The position numbers and the translations under genes are program-made. The notes beneath the pieces were generated by a model. That model searched no databases. It was not told where the DNA came from and saw nothing but the letters and a program-made list of their open reading frames with translations. A stretch of 19,185 bases of DNA from Dehalococcoidia bacterium (GTDB lineage: Bacteria > Chloroflexota > Dehalococcoidia > Lucifugimonadales > JAGWBF01). Below are positions 14,896-19,185 of the stretch, piece after piece (the stretch's first letter is position 1; each line of letters starts with the position of its first letter). The stretch lies in contig JAGWBF010000016.1 of NCBI GenBank assembly GCA_021296025.1, forward strand, positions 1 to 19,185, given 5' to 3'.

Positions 14896-15279
14896 CTACA
14901 CCCTGCGCCTTTTGGGAGGACGGCAGCCATTGTGGGGGATGTGGGTTACATCCCTGATGCTGGTGATGACCAGTCCAACCGCTTGAAGGGAACGTATTGC
15001 TGCTTCTCTTCCCGCACCGGGGCCGTTGATGAACACTTCCACTTGGCGAAGGCCCTGGTCCATGCCACGGCGAGCTGCCTGCTCAGCCGCCCTCTGGGCT
15101 GCAAAGGCTGTCCCTTTGCGGGACCCCTTGAAGCCCACGGTGCCGGAGCTGGCGGCGCCGATCACAGCACCCTGGGGGTCGGTAATGGTTACGAGGGTGT
15201 TATTGAAGGTGGAGTGGATGTAGGCCCGACCCCTGGGAACGTTCTTCCGTTCACGACGTCGACTTCTTGGTCTAGGCAT
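14896..15279 (-). CDS. rpsK: 30S ribosomal protein S11 (uS11)
   Basis: S11 sits on the small-subunit platform near the E-site mRNA path. The product has 127 residues. GRAYIHSTFNNTLVTITDP and GFKGSRKGTAFAAQ are the conserved core, and the C-terminal signature VTHIPHNGCRPPKRRRV matches the family end. The N-terminus is short and highly basic (MPRPRSRRRERKNVPRG). It is 9 nt after rpsM and 8 nt before rpsD, in the standard alpha-operon order. Confidence 0.97.
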   Translation of the reverse strand: MPRPRSRRRERKNVPRGRAYIHSTFNNTLVTITDPQGAVIGAASSGTVGFKGSRKGTAFAAQRAAEQAARRGMDQGLRQVEVFINGPGAGREAAIRSLQAVGLVITSIRDVTHIPHNGCRPPKRRRV

Positions 15280-15288
15280 TAGCCTCCT

Positions 15289-15681
15289 TTACTTCTTCCC
15301 GCCTGTGCGACGTCCACGTCCAGCCACAGTCCGCCTGGGGCCCTTGCGGGTCCGGGCGTTGGTGCGGGTGCGCTGTCCCCGGAGAGGCAGTCCCCGGCGA
15401 TGGCGCAGTCCTCGAAAGGAACCTATTTCTATCAGTCTCCTGATGTTGCCGTTGACTTCCCGGCGAAGGTCCCCTTCAACCTTGTAGTCCTGGTCAACGA
15501 TCTCCCTGATGCGGTTTATCTGGACCTCGGAAAGCTCGTTCATCTTTGGCCTGGGCGTACCGATCACCTCCGCCTTGTCCAGGATCTGAACCGCAAAGGT
15601 AGGCCCCACGCCGTATATGTGGCGCAAAGCTGCATCCGCCCGCTTGTTGTCAGGTATGTCAACGCCTGCTATTCGTACCAT
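15289..15681 (-). CDS. rpsM: 30S ribosomal protein S13 (uS13)
   Basis: S13 is in the small-subunit head and contributes to inter-subunit bridges and P-site tRNA contact. The product has 130 residues. MVRIAGVDIPDNKRADAAL is the family N-terminus, followed by the helix-two-turn-helix region (IYGVGPTFAVQIL) and the conserved RGLRHRRGLPLRGQRTRTNA signature. The basic tail ends in GRGRRTGGKK. It starts 16 nt after rpmJ and is the first gene of the alpha part of the block. Confidence 0.97.
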   Translation of the reverse strand: MVRIAGVDIPDNKRADAALRHIYGVGPTFAVQILDKAEVIGTPRPKMNELSEVQINRIREIVDQDYKVEGDLRREVNGNIRRLIEIGSFRGLRHRRGLPLRGQRTRTNARTRKGPRRTVAGRGRRTGGKK

Positions 15682-15697
15682 AGCATCCCTCCCTGTA

Positions 15698-15811
15698 TCA
15701 GCCCTGCCTCTGGGCGTGTCGAGGATTGGGGCATATGATTCGTACCGAACCTTTGCGTTTGATGACCCGGCAACGGTCGCACCGGGGCTTTACTGAAGCT
15801 CTTACTTTCAT
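15698..15811 (-). CDS. rpmJ: 50S ribosomal protein L36 (bL36), zinc-binding form
   Basis: This 37-residue gene lies between infA and rpsM and is easily missed because of its size. The translation starts MKVRASVKPRCDRC and ends PNPRHAQRQG. The zinc ligands C11, C14, C27 and H32 are all present (C-x2-C-x12-C-x4-H), so it is the C+ type, not the zinc-free paralogue. The ATG at 15811 follows AGGTG at 5 nt. It begins 8 nt after infA, and rpsM follows after 16 nt, in the standard infA-rpmJ-rpsM order. Confidence 0.97.
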   Translation of the reverse strand: MKVRASVKPRCDRCRVIKRKGSVRIICPNPRHAQRQG

Positions 15812-15819
15812 TGCTGCAC

Positions 15820-16038
15820 CTACTTGAAGCGGTAGGTAATGCGCCCCCTGTTAAGGTCGTACGGAGAAAGCTCTACAAGCACCCGGTCGCCCGGGAGAAC
15901 GCGGATGAAGTGAAGGCGTATCTTGCCCGATACGTGGGCCAGCACCTTATGGTCGTTGGGCAGCTCCACCCTGAACATGCCGTTAGGAAGGGCTTCAGTA
16001 ACCGTCGCTTCAACTTCTATCGCTTCTTTCTTGGCCAT
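15820..16038 (-). CDS. infA: Translation initiation factor IF-1
   Basis: IF-1 occupies the ribosomal A site during initiation and helps IF-2 and IF-3. The product has 72 residues and a single OB fold. The start MAKKEAIEVEATVTEALPNG, the HVSGKIRLHFIRVLPGDRV core and the end LNRGRITYRFK match the family. The ATG at 16038 follows AGAGG. It lies between map (47 nt) and rpmJ (8 nt). Confidence 0.97.
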   Translation of the reverse strand: MAKKEAIEVEATVTEALPNGMFRVELPNDHKVLAHVSGKIRLHFIRVLPGDRVLVELSPYDLNRGRITYRFK

Positions 16039-16085
16039 AGCACCTCTGGGCGATTCCCGTTCTTCACACCTACCTGGCGTGAAGA

Positions 16086-16895
16086 CTAGCTCTCCCTTGT
16101 AAGCACCTCTGCTTCTCCATCGGTAATGGCGATGGTGTGTTCGAAGTGGGCGGAAAGGCTTCCATCAAGAGTGACGACGGTCCACTGGTCTTCAAGAAGG
16201 CGGGTGCGCCAATCGCCCAGATTTACCATCGGCTCTATGGCAATGCACATGCCCTTGCGGAGCATCGGTCCTCTTCCTCCAGGACCGTAGTTGGGTATCT
16301 GGGGTTCCTCGTGCAGGAACCTGCCTACTCCATGTCCTACGTATTCCCGCACCACTCCAAAACTGCCGCGCTCGGAGGCGTACCCCTCCACGGCAGCTCC
16401 TATGTCTCCGGTGCGGGCCCCGTGGGTGGCAGCAGCTATTCCAGCCTCCAGGGAACGCCGAGTAACGTCGATAAGTTCCCTGGCCTCGTCGGAAATGGCA
16501 CCAACACCTACAGTTATGGCTGCGTCCCCTATAAAGCCATCGTACACTGCACCCACATCCATTTTGATCAGGTCCCCCTCCAGGAGCACCTTGTCGCTGG
16601 GAATGCCGTGTACTATCTGCTGATTTACGGATGCGCAGATGGAGCCGGGGAACCCTCTGTAACCTTTAAAGGCGGGAACGGCGCCCATACTTCGGATATT
16701 GCCTTCAGCAATGGCATCCAACTCCCTGGTGCTAATGCCCGGTTTCACCGAGTTCCGCAGCAGGGTCAGCGTAGATGCCACCACTTTGCCAGCAGCTCTC
16801 ATGGAGACCATCTCCTGGGCGGACTTTATGGTTATCCCGCCGGAGTAGGTGGACGGAGAGTTGGATGCTGTCGTAATCTTCTTGTCGTTCGTCAT
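16086..16895 (-). CDS. map: Methionine aminopeptidase, type I
   Basis: The enzyme removes the initiator methionine from nascent proteins. The product has 269 residues from the ATG at 16895. The pita-bread fold keeps all five metal ligands: D113 (KMDVGA), D124 (FIGDAA), H188 (YVGHGVG), E221 (IEPM) and E252 (FEHT). Their spacing matches E. coli D97/D108/H171/E204/E235. The substrate-side histidine in IVHGIP (H96) is also present. The reading frame stays open upstream to a TTG at 16961, but that has no Shine-Dalgarno and adds unconserved sequence, so I prefer 16895, although its own SD is weak. About 20 residues precede the conserved ITIKSAQEM start. It lies between adk and infA, the usual place in spc operons of Gram-positive and Chloroflexota genomes. 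Confidence 0.96.
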   Translation of the reverse strand: MTNDKKITTASNSPSTYSGGITIKSAQEMVSMRAAGKVVASTLTLLRNSVKPGISTRELDAIAEGNIRSMGAVPAFKGYRGFPGSICASVNQQIVHGIPSDKVLLEGDLIKMDVGAVYDGFIGDAAITVGVGAISDEARELIDVTRRSLEAGIAAATHGARTGDIGAAVEGYASERGSFGVVREYVGHGVGRFLHEEPQIPNYGPGGRGPMLRKGMCIAIEPMVNLGDWRTRLLEDQWTVVTLDGSLSAHFEHTIAITDGEAEVLTRES

Positions 16896-16905
16896 ATTTT
16901 CACGC

Positions 16906-16957
16906 CCGGTCCGGCCCAATGGAGGTTTCCGAAAGGAGTTCGAGAGCACCTGACCGG
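16906..16957 (-). other. Foldable leader before map with alternative pairings
   Basis: In the 122-nt adk-map gap, CCGGTC (plus-strand 16906-16911) and GACCGG (16952-16957) can form a 6-bp long-range stem. The overlapping segments GTCCGG (16909-16914) and CCGGAC (16954-16959) can form an alternative 6-bp pairing. This may be a structured 5' leader controlling map and infA translation, or simply GC-rich chance complementarity. No known leader family is recognised. Confidence 0.2.
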
Positions 16958-16967
16958 ACAAACGTAC

Positions 16968-16996
16968 ATTTTACGACAATTACGCCTCTTTTGGAA
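16968..16996 (-). promoter_or_regulatory. Possible internal promoter upstream of map
   Basis: Read on the minus strand, TAAAAT (plus-strand 16968-16973) matches the -10 consensus at five of six positions. It lies 17 nt downstream of a weak -35, TTCCAA (16991-16996). It is in the longest intergenic gap of the ribosomal block and would give a leader of about 65 nt before the map start codon. The weak -35 keeps the call tentative. The -35 overlaps a small hairpin, CCTCTT/AAGAGG (16985-17000). Confidence 0.3.
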
Positions 16997-17017
16997 GAGG
17001 GGATTTCAAAGGGTGTC

Positions 17018-17692
17018 TTAAGCACTAAAACTTTCCACCAGTCTCCTGCTGACATCATCTACGCTGCCGGTCCCCTGTACCTCCAGCAGCTTGGCTGTGC
17101 GATTGTAGTATTCGATGAGAGGCTGGGTCTGCATCTCGTACACCTTGATGCGCACTTTCGTGGTCTCCGGCACATCATCCTGCCTGGTGTAAAGCTCGCC
17201 TCCGCACCTGTGGCAGACCCCTTCGGTGCCCGGAGAAGCCCCGTTGAGGTTGTGAGGGGTCTGACACCTGCGGCAGACCACCCGTCCGCCCAATCGACGC
17301 ACCAGCTCCTCCACATCCTCTATCTTGATGAGCACGACCCGATCGATGCTCGTACCCTGGCGGGAGAGGGACTCGTCCAGCGCCTCTGCTTGGTGGATGT
17401 TCCGGGGAAATCCGTCCAGGATGAATCCGCCAAGGTTTCTGGGAGGCAGTACCTCTTTGAGCATCATCTCGATGGCAATGTCATCAGGCACCAGGAGCCC
17501 CTGGTCTGTGTAGCCCTTTATCTTGCGACCCAAGGGGCTTTCCTCTTCCTGGTATTTTCGCATCAGGTTGCCGGAGGATACGTAAGGCACTCCCAACTCG
17601 CGGGACAACATCTCCGCCTGGGTGCCCTTACCCGCTCCGGGGGGGCCCAGAAGAATGATCCGACTTGTGCCTTTCAACGCGCTGCCGCTCAT
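17018..17692 (-). CDS. adk: Adenylate kinase with zinc-type LID
   Basis: The enzyme catalyses ATP + AMP to 2 ADP. The product has 224 residues from the ATG at 17692. The P-loop GPPGAGKGTQ has K22, and DGFPRN (93-98) is the AMP-side signature. The LID domain has four cysteines, C140, C143, C160 and C163 (CxxC...CxxC), the zinc-binding form found in Gram-positive and many thermophilic enzymes. The frame stays open far upstream through the secY region, but only the start at 17692 yields a normal N-terminus before the P-loop. A weak AGG-containing SD lies about 10 nt upstream. It is 11 nt after secY. Confidence 0.96.
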   Translation of the reverse strand: MSGSALKGTSRIILLGPPGAGKGTQAEMLSRELGVPYVSSGNLMRKYQEEESPLGRKIKGYTDQGLLVPDDIAIEMMLKEVLPPRNLGGFILDGFPRNIHQAEALDESLSRQGTSIDRVVLIKIEDVEELVRRLGGRVVCRRCQTPHNLNGASPGTEGVCHRCGGELYTRQDDVPETTKVRIKVYEMQTQPLIEYYNRTAKLLEVQGTGSVDDVSRRLVESFSA

Positions 17693-17703
17693 CGGAAGCG
17701 AAC

Positions 17704-19032
17704 CTATCTCAGGAATCCTTCGTAGTTTCGCATCAGGAGCTGGGCCTCTAGCTGGCGCAGGGTGTCCAGGCCGACGCCTACGACGATCAGCAGGCTGATG
17801 CTGGGCAGTATCAGCGCCTGGATATCGGTCAGTAGGGAAGCCAGGAAAGGAACGAAGGCGATGAACCCCAGGAAGATGGCTCCCCCCCAGGTGATGCGCA
17901 GGATAACCCGGTTCAGGTAGTCCTGGGTGGGTTGCCCCGGCCGGATGCCGGGCACAAATCCTCCGTTTCGTTGCAAGTTTTCGGCCAGATTCTGCTGCTG
18001 GAACACTATCAGGGTGTAGAAGAAGGCGAAGGCGACCGTTAGTCCTGCAAAGAGAATCCAGTAAACGATGTTGGTGGGGTCGAACAACCCCACAAAGAAG
18101 TCGGCTATGGACCCGAGCCAGTCTTCTCGCACACCCACGAAGTTGGCGACGGTGCCTGGCAGAATCACCAGGGAGGATGCGAAGATCAGGGGAATCATGC
18201 CCGCCGAGTTCACCCGTATGGGAAGGTAGGTAGCTCCCGATTGCCGGTACATCCTGCCGCCCCGGAAGATGCTCCGCCCGTACTGGACGGGAATGCGTCG
18301 ATGGCCCTCGGTGAAGACCACGATCAGGGCAATGATGGCGAAGCCGAAAACCAATAGCCAGAGCATTCCGAGAGCGTTGGTCTGGTCGGCAAATTGCTGA
18401 ATCAGCCCCGGAAATCCGGCGACGATTCCGCCGAAGATAATCAAAGATATTCCGTTGCCGATCCCTTTTTCGGTAATCAGCTCTCCCAGCCATACCAGGA
18501 ACATGGTACCGCCTACCAGGGATGCCAGCATCGCAACGGTGGTGAGGGGGTCTCCGCTGCTGCCGGGCCCGGACCACACCCCGTCGATAACTCCCGCCTG
18601 CTGCACCAGCTGAAGCTGTCCATAGCCCTGGGCCAGGGCGATGGGGACGGTCATGAAATGGACGATGCGGTTGATGCGCTGTCTTCCCAGCTCCCCTTCC
18701 CTTGACAGGCGCTGAAGTGGGGGTATGACGGGGGTCAGGAACTGGATGACGATTGACGATGTAATGTAGGGGAAAACACCCAAGGCCGCGACGCTCATAT
18801 TGCGAAGGGCCCCGCCGCTGAACAGGTCCAGGAAGCCGAGCAGCTGGTTGGAGTTGAAGAGGGAGTCCAGGCGGCCTTGGTCTATTCCGGGGATGGGCAC
18901 CTGGGCCATGAGCCGAAATATGACCAGCATGGCCAGGGTGAAGAGTATCCTGGTACGAAGGTCGGGAATACGGAAGGCATCGATAGCTGCTTTGAATAAT
19001 CGCGGAGGACCCTCCGCCTCCCGGGTCATCAT
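17704..19032 (-). CDS. secY: Protein translocase subunit SecY
   Basis: SecY forms the protein-conducting channel of the cytoplasmic membrane with SecE and SecG. The product has 442 residues, with ten predicted transmembrane helices. Visible family segments include FRIPDLRTRILFTLAMLVIFR (TM1), VPIPGID, the plug region after LLGFLDLFSGGALRNMSV, SLIIFGGIVAGFP (TM5 area), RRIPVQYGR, PIRVNSAGMIPLIFASS and GGFVPGIRPGQPTQDYL before TM9. ATGs at 19032 and 19029 are adjacent; GAGGTGAT lies 6 nt before the first. It starts 2 nt after rplO and is followed by adk after 11 nt, the normal spc order. The C-terminus (LMRNYEGFLR) is typical. Confidence 0.97.
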   Translation of the reverse strand: MMTREAEGPPRLFKAAIDAFRIPDLRTRILFTLAMLVIFRLMAQVPIPGIDQGRLDSLFNSNQLLGFLDLFSGGALRNMSVAALGVFPYITSSIVIQFLTPVIPPLQRLSREGELGRQRINRIVHFMTVPIALAQGYGQLQLVQQAGVIDGVWSGPGSSGDPLTTVAMLASLVGGTMFLVWLGELITEKGIGNGISLIIFGGIVAGFPGLIQQFADQTNALGMLWLLVFGFAIIALIVVFTEGHRRIPVQYGRSIFRGGRMYRQSGATYLPIRVNSAGMIPLIFASSLVILPGTVANFVGVREDWLGSIADFFVGLFDPTNIVYWILFAGLTVAFAFFYTLIVFQQQNLAENLQRNGGFVPGIRPGQPTQDYLNRVILRITWGGAIFLGFIAFVPFLASLLTDIQALILPSISLLIVVGVGLDTLRQLEAQLLMRNYEGFLR

Positions 19033-19034
19033 GT

Positions 19035-19185
19035 TTAGATCACCTCAGCCCGCCCTCCGGAGGCTTCGATCTTTTCCTTCGCGGAATGGGTGAACCTTTG
19101 GGCGTACACGGTCAGGGGTACCTGCAGGTCGCCGTTACCCAGCACCTTGACGGGGTGCCTGAGGTTCTTGATTATTCCCATCTGC
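19035..19185 (-). CDS. rplO: 50S ribosomal protein L15 (uL15), C-terminal fragment
   Basis: Only the last 49 residues are in the window; the rest lies beyond the right edge. The visible sequence contains HPVKVLGNGDLQVPLTVYA and ends in SAKEKIEASGGRAEVI. This is the conserved C-terminal part of L15 (VKVLGxGxLxxxLTVxAxxFSxxAxxxIExAGG). The TAA stop is at 19035-19037, 2 nt before the secY start, and the secY Shine-Dalgarno lies inside the end of this gene. This is the usual rplO-secY junction of the spc operon. Confidence 0.93.
   Translation of the reverse strand, partial: QMGIIKNLRHPVKVLGNGDLQVPLTVYAQRFTHSAKEKIEASGGRAEVI

Noticed and set aside
17018..18577. 519-codon minus-strand frame that would fuse an N-terminal extension to adenylate kinase
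   Set aside because: The first ~295 codons overlap secY in another frame and give Arg/Pro-rich nonsense; only the part from 17692 is adenylate kinase.

Overview
The window looks like a chromosomal segment of a bacterium, most likely Chloroflexota (Dehalococcoidia/SAR202-like). This rests on the combination of a spc/alpha ribosomal operon continuing into truA-rplM-rpsI, an archaeal/Thermotoga-type S-adenosylhomocysteine hydrolase, a bifunctional phosphoglucose/phosphomannose isomerase, and moderately high GC. The lineage is an inference, not something a single gene proves. I see no mobile elements, CRISPR arrays, tRNAs or rRNAs. Gene density is high and most genes are nearly abutting.

Region 1 (1-1834, minus strand): the N-terminal ~611 residues of an AcrB/HAE1-type RND efflux transporter, cut by the left edge of the window and starting at a TTG codon.

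Region 2 (1835-2336): a divergent intergenic region carrying a complete regulatory leader for the plus strand. It holds a near-consensus sigma-70 promoter (TTGACA-N17-TAACAT), a dyad at the predicted transcript start, a SAM-I (S-box) riboswitch aptamer, and an intrinsic terminator ending in a T-rich run. A further GC-rich stem lies just before mtnA.

Region 3 (2337-10833, plus strand): a SAM-recycling and methionine-salvage operon: mtnA, mtnP, a single-domain rhodanese, a PfkB-family kinase, ahcY and metK. It is followed in the same direction by an alpha-D-phosphohexomutase and a bifunctional PGI/PMI. MetK makes SAM. AhcY splits the S-adenosylhomocysteine left by methylation into adenosine and homocysteine. 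MtnP and MtnA process the methylthioadenosine left by polyamine synthesis and radical-SAM chemistry. The kinase could plausibly clear adenosine. The SAM riboswitch would switch the whole set off when SAM is plentiful. The two sugar-phosphate enzymes may be co-transcribed or form a separate small unit.

Region 4 (10868-19185, minus strand): the distal part of the spc operon joined to the alpha operon and the L13/S9 pair. In transcription order it runs rplO (partial), secY, adk, map, infA, rpmJ, rpsM, rpsK, rpsD, rpoA, rplQ, truA, rplM, rpsI. Spacing is tight throughout, except for a 122-nt gap before map that holds a possible internal promoter and foldable leader. RpoA carries an unusual ~80-residue acidic C-terminal tail. 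S4, L36 and adenylate kinase all retain zinc-binding cysteine sets. The plus-strand and minus-strand gene blocks converge at about 10.85 kb.
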